64,000 nt of DNA from Thioalkalivibrio versutus. Lineage in GTDB: Bacteria > Pseudomonadota > Gammaproteobacteria > Ectothiorhodospirales > Ectothiorhodospiraceae. Where the stretch lies: contig NZ_MVAR01000022.1 in the NCBI RefSeq assembly GCF_001999325.1, positions 29,392 to 93,391 of the forward strand, in the 5' to 3' direction. Below the pieces are notes generated by a model, which was given only the letters and a program-made list of their open reading frames with translations, was not told the origin of the DNA and searched no databases. Below, one piece after another: positions 18,573 to 27,062 of this stretch. The position numbers were made by a program, and so were the translations under genes. Every line of letters begins with the position of its first letter. Position 1 is the stretch's first letter.

Positions 18573-20089
18573 AGCCCGAACTCCGGCAGCGAATAGTCGC
18601 GCCGCACGATCAGGCTGACCCAGCCCAGCGGGCTCAGCCCCAGCCCGGCGAAGAGTCCCACCAGCAGGCCCAGCGCAGCGGTGAAGACTACCGGAAACAG
18701 CAGCATCCAGTGGGTCTCGAAGCGGGTCGGCCCGGCATGCGCCTGCAGCGGTTCGTGCCACGGCTCGCGGCGCTCACCGAGCCAGCCACGGATCACCGGC
18801 GGCAGGAAATAGGCGGCGTTCAGCAGGCTGCTGAGGACCAGCACGCCCAGCACCCAGGGCATGCCGGCCTCCAGCGCCCCCAGCCCGAGATGCCACTTGG
18901 TCACGAATCCCGCCAGCGGTGGCAGGCCGATCATACCCAGCGCCCCGAGGGTGAAGGCGAGCATGGTCAGCGGCATGCGCCGGCCGACCCCGTCGAGCTC
19001 GCTGATGCGGTGGATGCCGAGGGTCTCGGCGAAGTTGCCGGCGCAGAAGAACAGGGTGATCTTGGTGATGCCCTGATGCACCAGATGCACCAGCCCGCCG
19101 ATGATGCCCAGCGGCCCGGCCAGCGCCACGCCGAGGATGATGTAGGAGACCTGGCTGATGGTGGAGAAGGCCAGGCGCTGTTTCAGGTCGTCCGTGCGCA
19201 GGGCCTGGATGGAACCGTAGACAATGGTGATCGCGGCCACCACCAAAAGCCCGGCGGTCAGGCCCAGTTCGATGGCCAGCTCGGTTCCATAGACGTCGTT
19301 GACGACGCGGATGATGCCGAAGGCGCCGGCCTTGACCACGGCCACGGCGTGCAGCAGCGCGCTCACCGGCGCCGGCGCGACCATCGCAATGGGCAGCCAC
19401 GAATGCAGCGGCACCAGCGCCGCCTTCACCCCGAAGCCGATCATCAGCAGCACGAACAGGATCTGGAGGGTGGTCGCGTGCGTCTCCGCGAGACCGTCCA
19501 GGTACCCGCCCGGGGTGAAGCCCTCGGCTCCGGCCAGGAGCGTGAGCCAGACAATCGCCGTGAACAGCACCAGCCCGCTGGTCAGCGTGTAGGCGAGATA
19601 GAGCCGTCCGGCCCGCAGCGCCGCCGGCGTACCGCGATGGACCACCAGCGGCCAGGTCGCCAGCGTCAGGATCTCGTAGAAGATCAGGAAGGTGATCAGG
19701 TTGCCGGACAGAGCAATGCCCACCGTGGCACTGACGCACAACGAGAAGAACCCGAAGAAGCGGCTGCGCCGGGGCGAACCCTCCAGGTAGCCGATCGCGT
19801 AGACGGTGGTCACGAACCACAGCACGGCCGAAAGACTGGCGAATAGCAGCGACAACGCATCGGCGGCCAGGACCAGGTCGATGCCCGGCATCAGCGGCAG
19901 GCTGAAGCGGTATTCGTCGCCGCGCAGCACCCCGGCCAGCAGGACTCCGACCAGTGCCAGCTTGGTGCCGGCGCCACCCAGGTTCAGCGCGGTACGCAGG
20001 CCTTGGCGATGCTCGGGCAGGAAAAAGATCGCGATCCCCGGCCCGAGGGAGCTGAACAGGATCGCGAGCAGCAGCCAGCCGCCGTCCAT
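18569..20089 (-). CDS. Mrp-type antiporter, second MrpD-family subunit
   Basis: A 506-residue NuoL/M/N-family subunit with about 14 membrane segments. It has both expected charged residues: TM5 Glu in FLIFYEILTLATW and TM7 Lys in FGVKAALVPLHSWLPIAM. AFSTISQVSYIILG matches the later broken-helix region. The ATG at 20089 overlaps the upstream mrpD stop (TGATG), so I start it there although the frame stays open to 20305. It probably forms one of three proton/sodium-translocating modules of the complex. Its C-terminus (RRDYSLPEFGL) is short and cytosolic or periplasmic; the side is not determined. Confidence 0.88.
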   Translation of the reverse strand: MDGGWLLLAILFSSLGPGIAIFFLPEHRQGLRTALNLGGAGTKLALVGVLLAGVLRGDEYRFSLPLMPGIDLVLAADALSLLFASLSAVLWFVTTVYAIGYLEGSPRRSRFFGFFSLCVSATVGIALSGNLITFLIFYEILTLATWPLVVHRGTPAALRAGRLYLAYTLTSGLVLFTAIVWLTLLAGAEGFTPGGYLDGLAETHATTLQILFVLLMIGFGVKAALVPLHSWLPIAMVAPAPVSALLHAVAVVKAGAFGIIRVVNDVYGTELAIELGLTAGLLVVAAITIVYGSIQALRTDDLKQRLAFSTISQVSYIILGVALAGPLGIIGGLVHLVHQGITKITLFFCAGNFAETLGIHRISELDGVGRRMPLTMLAFTLGALGMIGLPPLAGFVTKWHLGLGALEAGMPWVLGVLVLSSLLNAAYFLPPVIRGWLGERREPWHEPLQAHAGPTRFETHWMLLFPVVFTAALGLLVGLFAGLGLSPLGWVSLIVRRDYSLPEFGL

Positions 20090-21573
20090 CAGGGGGCCCC
20101 CGGCGTCAGCGCGAGCGTGTTGAGGGTCAGCGTCCCGGCCAGCCCGGCGAGCGCCGCGACAGTCGCCAGGCCCAGTGGCACCCAGTCCATCCACGGCGAG
20201 ACCGCCTCGCCGGCATCTTCGTGTCCGCGGTGAAAGGCCGGGGCCACCATCCGCAATATGTAGGCCGCCGCGAGCAGGCCGCCGCCGGCGATCGCCAGCA
20301 CCCACAGCACGCCGATCACGCTGCCGGCCAGTACTGTGCCCAGACCGGCCTCCAGCAGCAGGTACTTGGCGATGAAGCCGCCAGTGAACGGCAGCCCCAT
20401 CAGGCTGACGCCGGCCAGCCCCAGGGCGAAGACCGTGCGCGGCCGCGCCCGCAGTACATCGCCGAGATCGGCCAGCCGATCATGCCCGGCGGCGTGCTGC
20501 AGCGTGCCGGCCGCCAGGAAGACCGAGGCCTTGGCCAGCGCGTGGACGACCGCGAAGAACACCACCACCCGCCAGGCACCCGGATCCACCAGCATCAGCG
20601 GGAAGGCCACCAGCAGATAACCGAACTGGGCCACGGTGGAATAGGCCACAATCGATTTGAGGCGGCCGGCGCGCAGGGCCTGCAGCGAGCCCCAGACCAG
20701 CGCCGCCACGCCGAGCATCCCGACGAGGATGCCGAAGGCCGGGGTGGCCAGCGGGGCGAACACGCCCATCCACAGACGCAGGATCAGATAGAACGACCCG
20801 GTGACCACCAGCCCTGAGAGCACCGCGCTGACCGGCGCCGGGGCCGAACCGTGGGCCGGCGCCAGCCAGACATGCAGCGGGAACAGCGCAGCCTTGAGCA
20901 TGAGCCCGGCGGTCATCAGTACGGCAGCCATGCGTTCTGTGGGGCCCGCCTCGGTGCGCGTCTCCAGCAGCAGCAGGTCGAGGACCCCGTGCTCTCCGAA
21001 CAGCAGCACCACCCCCATCAGGAAGCTCAGCGAGCCGAGGATGTTGACCAGCAGATAGCGCACCGCGCCGGAGACCGCGGCGGCCGTTCCGGTGAAGGCG
21101 ACCAATGCCACTGCCGACAGCGAGACCACCTCCAGCGTGATGTACAGGTTGAAGGCATCGCCGGAGAGAAACAGCATGTTCAGGCCGGCCCACAGCCAGA
21201 GCCACAAGGGCCAGAATTGGCGCCGCTCGATGCGATCATGCACATAGCCCAGGCTATAGAGGCTGGTCGCAAGCCCCACGACGGCCGTCAGCACCAGCAG
21301 GGTCATGGACAGCCCGTCCAGATGCAGCATCAGGCCCAGTGGCGCCTCCCAGCCCCCCAGTGCCACCCGCGTCGCGGCGGCCTCCGGATCCGGTCCGGCG
21401 TTCAGGAACAGCGCGCTCAGACCGAGCACCCAGGCCGTGATCGCGAGCGCCCCCAGCAGGCCGACGCGATGGGCCTGGCGCGGCCAGGCCGTCGCCAATA
21501 CGGCCACTACCAGCGACAGCGCGACCAGCCCGGCGATCGCCGCCGGGAGCCACTCGGCATTTGCCGGGGTCAC
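20089..21573 (-). CDS. mrpD: Multisubunit Na+/H+ antiporter subunit MrpD
   Basis: A 494-residue NuoL/M/N-family inner-membrane protein. TM5 carries Glu in FNLYITLEVVSLSAV and TM7 carries Lys and His in MLKAALFPLHVWLAPAHGS, the residues that carry protons across related subunits. AYSTVAQFGYLL and FTGGFIAKY are further family markers. The start overlaps the mrpC stop by four bases (ATGA), and the stop overlaps the next gene. Of the three paralogues here it looks most like canonical MrpD. The complex exchanges cytosolic Na+ for external H+, a key function at high pH or high salt. Confidence 0.92.
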   Translation of the reverse strand: MTPANAEWLPAAIAGLVALSLVVAVLATAWPRQAHRVGLLGALAITAWVLGLSALFLNAGPDPEAAATRVALGGWEAPLGLMLHLDGLSMTLLVLTAVVGLATSLYSLGYVHDRIERRQFWPLWLWLWAGLNMLFLSGDAFNLYITLEVVSLSAVALVAFTGTAAAVSGAVRYLLVNILGSLSFLMGVVLLFGEHGVLDLLLLETRTEAGPTERMAAVLMTAGLMLKAALFPLHVWLAPAHGSAPAPVSAVLSGLVVTGSFYLILRLWMGVFAPLATPAFGILVGMLGVAALVWGSLQALRAGRLKSIVAYSTVAQFGYLLVAFPLMLVDPGAWRVVVFFAVVHALAKASVFLAAGTLQHAAGHDRLADLGDVLRARPRTVFALGLAGVSLMGLPFTGGFIAKYLLLEAGLGTVLAGSVIGVLWVLAIAGGGLLAAAYILRMVAPAFHRGHEDAGEAVSPWMDWVPLGLATVAALAGLAGTLTLNTLALTPGAP

Positions 21574-21992
21574 GAGGGCCGATCCTCGTCCGAGGCGGCG
21601 GGGCCGCCGTCGGCGTGATGTTCTCCGCGCGAGATGTCTTCCACCGGGGCGTCGTCGTCCGGTGGCCCGGGGAGCATCACTGCATGGCCCGTCAGCCGCG
21701 TCAGGTGCACCACCAAAGCCAGGGCGAAGGCGGTCGCGCTGACCGCGACCACGATGCCGGTCAGGGTCAGGGCCTGCGCCACCGGGTCCGGCGGGCCCTC
21801 GCCGCGGGCGGCCACACCCAGCAGCACCATGAACACGCCCGAGCCCATGATGTTCAGGGCCAGGATGCGCAGGACCAGATGGTGCCGGCGGATCAGCCCG
21901 TACAGCCCCAGGGCAAACAGGATGGCGCCAGCGGTGGGGTACAACAGGCCCGGTGCCAGCGTGTGGGCCAGCGTTTCGGCCAGGCCGTTCAT
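21570..21992 (-). CDS. mrpC: Multisubunit Na+/H+ antiporter subunit MrpC
   Basis: A 140-residue membrane protein of the MnhC/NuoK type with three helices: AGAILFALGLYGLI, LRILALNIMGSGVFMVLLGV and ALTLTGIVVAVSATAFALAL. The sequence DPVAQALTLTGIVV is the family signature. I start it at 21992, where ATG overlaps the stop of the preceding fused MrpB gene; a longer open frame is only that gene out of phase. The C-terminus is a His/Asp-rich cytosolic tail (EDISRGEHHADGG) longer than usual. Confidence 0.92.
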   Translation of the reverse strand: MNGLAETLAHTLAPGLLYPTAGAILFALGLYGLIRRHHLVLRILALNIMGSGVFMVLLGVAARGEGPPDPVAQALTLTGIVVAVSATAFALALVVHLTRLTGHAVMLPGPPDDDAPVEDISRGEHHADGGPAASDEDRPS

Positions 21993-22984
21993 GCGTCGTC
22001 CCCGGCCGGGCGCCCGGCCACGAACAGGGCCACCAGGGCCAGTGCGATGGACAGCGTCGCCGCGACCTCGATCAGGAGGATCAGCGGGTAGGCCCAGGCG
22101 TCCGCATAGCCGAGAAAGCCGTGTCCGGCCACGAGGCCGTACAGCCCCACCAGCAGGAACAGGGCGACGCCGGCGGTCAGGCCCAGGCGCAGCGGCACCC
22201 CCGGCGCCATCGGCAGCTGGCGGGGCCGCGCCAGTACCAGCAGGATCCCGGCTGCGCCGAGGATGGCCCCGGCCTGGAAGGCCCCGCCGGGGGCGTGGCT
22301 CCCGGCCCACAGCACGTACACCCCGGTGACGATCGCGACCGGGACCAGCAGGCGCAGGGTGCCGGGCAGGATCGGGCCCGGGGCCGGACGCGCCGGGATC
22401 AGGTCATGTCGCCCAAGGGACCAGGCGCCCAGCAGCGCGATCAGCACGATGGCCAGCTCGAGGAAGGTGTCGTAGGCGCGGAAGTTCAGCAGCACCGCGG
22501 TGATCGGGTGATCGACGCCGGAGATGTCCATGTGGGCATCCACTACCGGTTCCAGCCCGGTGGAATGCGGCTGGTGCCACAGCGCCGTGACCAGCAGTCC
22601 ACCGACCACCAGGGCAAAGCTCAGCGCGGGGATAAAGGTCCGGCGTTCGGGCGGTGGGTCGTGCAGCGCCCGCAGCAGGGCATGCGGCCCGGTGGGGTCG
22701 GGCGGGGGCGTATGCGGGCGGCCACTGCGCCGCTCGGCCATGATGCTGCGCAGGCGTTCCAGCGTGACCAGAAGCAGGGCCCCGGTGATGCCCGCGCCGA
22801 TCGCGGCCTCGGCCAGCGCGATGTCCGGGGCCTCCAGCCGCACCCAGGCCAGCGCCAGCAGCAATCCGAAGGTAATGAACAGCACCACGGCCCGGAACAG
22901 GTCGGTACTCGCCAGGCAGCGCCAGGCTACCCCGACGATGCCGGCCAGCAGGACCAGATCGAAGAGGACCAGCAGCCCGTTCAT
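21989..22984 (-). CDS. Fused antiporter subunit: MrpA C-terminal domains plus MrpB
   Basis: A 331-residue membrane protein with three parts. Residues 1-80 (APDIALAEAAIGAG) match the MbhD-like domain found at the C-end of MrpA. Residues about 115-190 (VLLNFRAYDTFLELAIVLIAL) match the MbhE-like domain. Residues about 205-325 (GSHAPGGAFQAGAILGAAGI) match MrpB/MnhB. In standard Mrp the first two belong to MrpA, so here MrpA has been split: its antiporter part is absent as such, and its C-terminal part is joined to MrpB. The start overlaps the mrpG stop by four bases. Confidence 0.88.
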   Translation of the reverse strand: MNGLLVLFDLVLLAGIVGVAWRCLASTDLFRAVVLFITFGLLLALAWVRLEAPDIALAEAAIGAGITGALLLVTLERLRSIMAERRSGRPHTPPPDPTGPHALLRALHDPPPERRTFIPALSFALVVGGLLVTALWHQPHSTGLEPVVDAHMDISGVDHPITAVLLNFRAYDTFLELAIVLIALLGAWSLGRHDLIPARPAPGPILPGTLRLLVPVAIVTGVYVLWAGSHAPGGAFQAGAILGAAGILLVLARPRQLPMAPGVPLRLGLTAGVALFLLVGLYGLVAGHGFLGYADAWAYPLILLIEVAATLSIALALVALFVAGRPAGDDA

Positions 22985-23277
22985 CGATCCGACTCGAACT
23001 CCCCGTGGGTCCAGGTTCGTTGCGCCACCATGTGCGCGGCGGTGGTCCCCGCGGCCAGGACCAGAAGCCAGATCAGCAGCAGCTTGAGGATGTCCGCCGG
23101 ACCGCTGGCCTGGAACATCAGTCCGAGTACCACCAGCCCGAGCCCGACGTTGTCGGCCTTGGTCAGCGCATGCAGGCGCGAGTAGACGTCGGGGAAGCGC
23201 AGCAGCCCGGCGGTGCCGGCGGCGAAGAACACAAGCCCGGCCAGGAGCAGGAGTACGGTCAGGGTATTAGCGATCAT
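22981..23277 (-). CDS. mrpG: Multisubunit Na+/H+ antiporter subunit MrpG
   Basis: A 98-residue three-helix membrane protein. RFPDVYSRLHALTKADNVG is the nearly invariant PhaG/MnhG signature. It overlaps the mrpF 3' end by 11 bases and the following fused gene by four, so translation is coupled along the operon. Its role is structural, supporting the small-subunit membrane arm of the antiporter. Confidence 0.94.
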   Translation of the reverse strand: MIANTLTVLLLLAGLVFFAAGTAGLLRFPDVYSRLHALTKADNVGLGLVVLGLMFQASGPADILKLLLIWLLVLAAGTTAAHMVAQRTWTHGEFESDR

Positions 23278-23593
23278 CGTTCGACTCCCTTGATTCCGTG
23301 GACTCGGGATGCTGGCGGTGGGTCGGGGTATCCGGCGGTTCCGGCAGGCCGTGCTGGCGGACGAAGGCCACGGCGGCGACCACCGCCAGCAGTGCGAAGA
23401 CCAGGGCTACGTCCACCAGGGCGGATTCCTCCAGTGCCAGCGACAGCAGCAGCAGGATCGTCACCCCGGTGGTGCCGAATAGTTGCGCGGCCAGCATCCG
23501 GTCCCCGGAACCCGGCCCGCGCAGTACCCGAACGAGACCCAGCAGGATGGTGCCCAGCAGGAACAGCGCCGCGGCCAGGTAGAAGACGCTCAC
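23267..23593 (-). CDS. mrpF: Multisubunit Na+/H+ antiporter subunit MrpF
   Basis: A 108-residue three-helix membrane protein: the stretch RVLRGPGSGDRMLAAQLFGT contains the family signature RGPxxxDR, and VDVALVFALLAVVAAVAFVR is the last helix. The C-terminus is a long hydrophilic tail (about residues 80-108) not typical of short MrpF proteins. It overlaps mrpE by four bases upstream and mrpG by 11 bases downstream. Confidence 0.92.
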   Translation of the reverse strand: MSVFYLAAALFLLGTILLGLVRVLRGPGSGDRMLAAQLFGTTGVTILLLLSLALEESALVDVALVFALLAVVAAVAFVRQHGLPEPPDTPTHRQHPESTESRESNDDR

Positions 23594-24153
23594 GAGGTTT
23601 GCCCGTTGCGTTTGTCGCGGTGGTCACGCGGGTCGCGGAAGGCGGCCCGGATGCGTCGTTCCAGAGCGATCAGCGCCGCCCGGGTGTCGGCGTCGCGATC
23701 CAGCACATGCAGGGTCAACAACCGGCCCTCCAGCCGAATGCTGAGCGTGCCGGGCAACAGGCTAATGACCGCCATGAACAGGGTCAGCGGCGGCCCATGG
23801 GCCAGTTCGGTTCGGTAGGTGACGAACGCCGGATGGATTGGCAGGCGCGGATCCAGGGCGCGGCGCGCGACATCCAGGCCGCCCAGAAACGAGTTGCGAA
23901 GAAAAAAGCCCAGCAGGCCGGGCAGGGCGCGCAGGCGTAACGGGAGCGGCCGGCCGGTCGGCAGCAGCAGGCTGGCGCTACCGGCCAGAACGATCGCCAG
24001 CAGGGCCAGCGGTTCCAGCAGGGCCTCGTGGCCCGCGAGTACCCACCACAGCAGCGCGGCCGCGGCCGCAGTCCCGATCGCCCGCCTGCCACGTGACCGC
24101 GCGCGTCCCGGGAAGCCGGGGTTCGGTTGCGAGGAGCGAGACGCGGGCGTCAT
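23590..24153 (-). CDS. mrpE: Multisubunit Na+/H+ antiporter subunit MrpE
   Basis: A 187-residue membrane protein with two N-terminal helices and a cytosolic C-terminal domain. FLRNSFLGGLDVARRALDPRLPIHP and LLPGTLSIRLEGRLLTLHVLD contain the family landmarks (a conserved NS..GGxDVARR and PGT). It is the first antiporter gene on the minus strand, 43 bases after the IalB-family gene. The start at 24153 has no clear ribosome site and gives a basic Ser/Arg-rich N-terminal tail of about 25 residues, so the true start may lie further in. Confidence 0.88.
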   Translation of the reverse strand: MTPASRSSQPNPGFPGRARSRGRRAIGTAAAAALLWWVLAGHEALLEPLALLAIVLAGSASLLLPTGRPLPLRLRALPGLLGFFLRNSFLGGLDVARRALDPRLPIHPAFVTYRTELAHGPPLTLFMAVISLLPGTLSIRLEGRLLTLHVLDRDADTRAALIALERRIRAAFRDPRDHRDKRNGQTS

Positions 24154-24196
24154 CGAGTCGCTGACTGGCGGAGGTGCCGAGGTGATCCTGGCGCTC

Positions 24197-24766
24197 TTAT
24201 CTCAGCTCGTTGCTGGCGTCGGTGAACCCCATCAAGGACACGTCAAAGACGAACGGTTGCTCCTGGTGCAGGGCGCGGAAGGCCACGGTCAGGGCCTGCC
24301 CGCCTCGCAGCGAGCTCATCTGCTGGCTGTTCAGTTCGCGTCCGGCGACACAGCCCTGCTGCACGCAGGTCACGTAGCCGGCGTCCATTTCCTCGCCCGC
24401 GTCATCGACCTGCATGCGGATACCGGGTCGCAGATCCACGCCCAGCGGCACCAGCACCTCGATCACATGCTGGTCACCGTCACGGCGGATGGTGGCCTGC
24501 AGAAACAGTCCCTGCGCCTGTTCGTCCTGAATCTGCAGGGTCTGCTGCATCTGGCAGCGCTCGCCGTTCGGGGTGTCGATGCAGGCGACCTCCCAGTCCT
24601 GGTAGACGGTGGTTTCCGGCTCCTGCTGCACGGGCTGCTGCGGTTGGCCGGGTTGTCCCATGTCCTGCGCTGCCCCCGGGGCGGCGAGGGCCGTGAGCAA
24701 CAGCGCAACAATGGCAACGAATGGGCTGCGGCGGACGTGTCGAAAAGACTGGATGGCCATAGGCAT
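24197..24766 (-). CDS. Invasion-associated locus B (IalB) family periplasmic protein
   Basis: The 189-residue product has a signal peptide ending near GAAQD, a Gln/Pro-rich linker, then the IalB domain: YQDWEVACID, ERCQMQQTLQ, VLVPLGVDLRPGI and GYVTCVQQGCVAG. Four Cys residues in the domain could form two disulfides. The family is widespread in proteobacteria and periplasmic, but its general role is unknown; the name comes from Bartonella. GGAG lies 12 bases upstream of the ATG at 24766. It is 43 bases upstream of mrpE in the same direction, so it may be transcribed with the antiporter. Confidence 0.85.
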   Translation of the reverse strand: MPMAIQSFRHVRRSPFVAIVALLLTALAAPGAAQDMGQPGQPQQPVQQEPETTVYQDWEVACIDTPNGERCQMQQTLQIQDEQAQGLFLQATIRRDGDQHVIEVLVPLGVDLRPGIRMQVDDAGEEMDAGYVTCVQQGCVAGRELNSQQMSSLRGGQALTVAFRALHQEQPFVFDVSLMGFTDASNELR

Positions 24767-24868
24767 GATCAGGGTGGTCTCCGATGTTGAAACGTGGTCC
24801 TACTCTAGCGCGCCAGGCAAGGGACTGCTTTGAACCGGTCTCGGTTCCGGTGGTGCCCGCGTAGCCTC

Positions 24869-26380
24869 TCATGGCCCGGTGGTATAGCGCTCGACGAAGT
24901 CGCAGCGGCCCTCGGGCAGCCAGTCCGGGAGGTCGTAGTAACGTTCGAGTACCGGTTGCAGGATCTGGTCGTGGTAGGCGGCGTAGTCGAAGCCGTGGCC
25001 CTCGGCGAGGGCCCAGGCGACGCCGCGGATGGTCACTTCGCGTACGCGCACCTCGTCGAAGAAGGGCTCCACATGCGCCGGGTCCAGCTCGCCGCGGGTG
25101 GGGACGTAGAGCAGGTTGGCGCCGTCCAGCGCGCGGAAGTCGGTGAGCAGGTCGTCCTGGCGGCCATAGTGCGAGCCGGGGCCGAACACCCCGACCTCGC
25201 GGCCGGCGTAGTAGCCCAGTACCGCCGAGCGCGAGTAGCTGCGGGTGAAGACGTGCCAGTCCGCGTCGTATTCGCCCACCACCCCGGCCACCGATTCCGG
25301 GGCCAGGTAGAACACGGCGTCGGCGTAGCGGTCCTGGCCCTTCAGCCATTCCACCGGCATCAGCGCGAGGGTCAGGATCGCGACGGCGTGCAGCATCGCG
25401 AGGGCCCCGGAGAGCCAGACGCCGAGCGTCAGCGAGCGTCGGGCCAGGAACAGCGCGGGCAGCAGCAGGAAGGGCGCGAAGGCGGCGAGCCAGTGCAGCC
25501 CGATGCTCTTGAACGGGGCGAGCAGGGCAAACAGGATCAGCGGGATCAGCCCGGCGGAGAGGAACACGCCCAGTTGGTACTCGCGGATGCCGGCGGCCAG
25601 GGCGCGCCACTGGCGGGCGTAGAACCACAGCAGCCAGGGCGTGAACAGATAGACGAGCAGGATCGCGTAGGTGAGCCAGTTGCCCGGGTCGAAGCCGCCG
25701 TCGCCATGCCGGTTCACGACGTTGAACATCACGTTGTACCAGCAGTTGTCCCAGTTCCAGTACAGATTGAGGGCGACCGCCGGCACCACGCCGAGGATGA
25801 TCAGCAAGAGGCCGCGCCAGTGCTGCCGCGCGAACAGCAGGATGTGCAGCCCCAGCGCGATGCCCAGGAGCACCGCGAAGTACTTGGACAGGAACGCCAA
25901 CCCCAGGGCCAGCCCGGCGAGCAGGAAATAGGCCGCGCGCCCGGTGCGGAGCGCCAGCCAGGCGAGGCCGGTGGCGAGCAGGGCGAACAGGATCAGCGGG
26001 GTGTCCGTCGCGGTGATGACCGCGATGAAGAACAGCGGCATGAACAGCGCCAGCAGGGAGACCAGGCGCGCCCGGACCGGATCGGTATGCCGCCACCAGA
26101 GAAAGACCGCGAGCGCCGGGGCCATGGAGGCGAAGATGCCCAGTGCGCGGATCGCCAGCGGGTGGTCCGACAGCGGCAGGATGGCGCCGAGCCACCAGCC
26201 GATCATCGGCGGGTGGTCGTAATAGCCCAGATCCGGGTTATGGCCCCAGATGAGGAAATAGGCCTCGTCGCCGGTGATCGGCAGCGCCCATGCCATGCCG
26301 ATCTTGACCAGCAGGACGGCCAGCAGGATCGCGCCGTAGTGGCGCGCGAGCCACGGCCACGAGTTGGGTGTCGGTCTCAC
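24869..26380 (-). CDS. ArnT/PMT-like polyprenyl-phosphate-sugar glycosyltransferase (GT-C)
   Basis: A 503-residue polytopic protein with about ten helices and a C-terminal soluble domain. The first loop has PITGDEAYFLIWGHNPDLGYYDHPP, whose key acidic residues Asp-Glu and the YYDHPP motif identify GT-C enzymes that take a sugar from a polyprenyl-phosphate carrier on the periplasmic side. Its ATG overlaps the stop of the HAD phosphatase gene. Because it follows DprE1/DprE2-like genes, the likely donor is polyprenyl-phosphoryl-D-arabinose; the acceptor (lipid, pilin, polysaccharide) is unknown. Confidence 0.85.
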   Translation of the reverse strand: MRPTPNSWPWLARHYGAILLAVLLVKIGMAWALPITGDEAYFLIWGHNPDLGYYDHPPMIGWWLGAILPLSDHPLAIRALGIFASMAPALAVFLWWRHTDPVRARLVSLLALFMPLFFIAVITATDTPLILFALLATGLAWLALRTGRAAYFLLAGLALGLAFLSKYFAVLLGIALGLHILLFARQHWRGLLLIILGVVPAVALNLYWNWDNCWYNVMFNVVNRHGDGGFDPGNWLTYAILLVYLFTPWLLWFYARQWRALAAGIREYQLGVFLSAGLIPLILFALLAPFKSIGLHWLAAFAPFLLLPALFLARRSLTLGVWLSGALAMLHAVAILTLALMPVEWLKGQDRYADAVFYLAPESVAGVVGEYDADWHVFTRSYSRSAVLGYYAGREVGVFGPGSHYGRQDDLLTDFRALDGANLLYVPTRGELDPAHVEPFFDEVRVREVTIRGVAWALAEGHGFDYAAYHDQILQPVLERYYDLPDWLPEGRCDFVERYTTGP

Positions 26381-27057
26381 TCGGGGGCACCCTCCAGGGC
26401 GGGTCCGTGGACGCGCCGGAAGCGGCCCCGACGCAGCCGGTAGCCGCTGCGGGCCAGCTCCAGCATTGGCTGGTCGGCGTCGCTGTCGCCGTAGGCCGCG
26501 ACCAGGTCCACCGGCTCCTCCGGGGGCAGGGTCGCCAGCCAGGCGGCGATGGCGGCCGGCTTGGCCGCGCCCCGGCAGTTGGTACCGTCGAGGCGCCCGG
26601 TCACGCGTTCGCTGTCATCGACCGCCAGGCGCGAGCTGACTACGCCGGCAAGGCCGTGGCGCTCGGCCCAGGGCTGCAGCCAGAGATCCAGCGAGGCGGA
26701 CACCAGCACGCAGTCATGGCCCGCGGTCTGGTGGGCCTGGAGCGCACGCATGCCCGCCGGGCGCAGCAGACGGTCCAGGCGGCCCTCGGCGAACTCGCGG
26801 CCCTTTGCCTGCAGGTGGGCGAGGGTCTCGCCGGCCAGCATACGGGTCAGCACGGCCTCCTTCGCGTCCTGGTTGGAGAGGCGCTTCAGCGCCAGGCCGG
26901 TCAGCGCGGGGAGGCAGTCCGGCAGGCGGCGCAGGAATTCCACTGTCCCCAGCGCGTGGCGCAGGAAGGGGAACAGGCTGTCGCGCCGGGTCAGGGTGCC
27001 ATCAAAGTCGAACAGCACGATCTGCCGCGCGGGGCCGGGCCGGGTGGGGGCGGACAT
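26377..27057 (-). CDS. HAD-IB family phosphatase
   Basis: A 226-residue soluble enzyme with motif I FDFDGTLTRRDS (nucleophile and acid/base Asp), motif II VLVSASL, motif III Lys in AAKPAAIAAW and motif IV YGDSDADQPML. In the D-arabinose donor pathway a phosphatase removes the 5-phosphate from polyprenyl-phosphoryl-5-phosphoribose, and this is the only candidate in the cluster. I start at ATG 27057, six bases after the preceding stop, because homology begins just after it; the open frame to 27210 is another gene out of phase. Its stop overlaps the glycosyltransferase start (ATGA). Confidence 0.85.
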   Translation of the reverse strand: MSAPTRPGPARQIVLFDFDGTLTRRDSLFPFLRHALGTVEFLRRLPDCLPALTGLALKRLSNQDAKEAVLTRMLAGETLAHLQAKGREFAEGRLDRLLRPAGMRALQAHQTAGHDCVLVSASLDLWLQPWAERHGLAGVVSSRLAVDDSERVTGRLDGTNCRGAAKPAAIAAWLATLPPEEPVDLVAAYGDSDADQPMLELARSGYRLRRGRFRRVHGPALEGAPE

Positions 27058-27062
27058 GGTCG

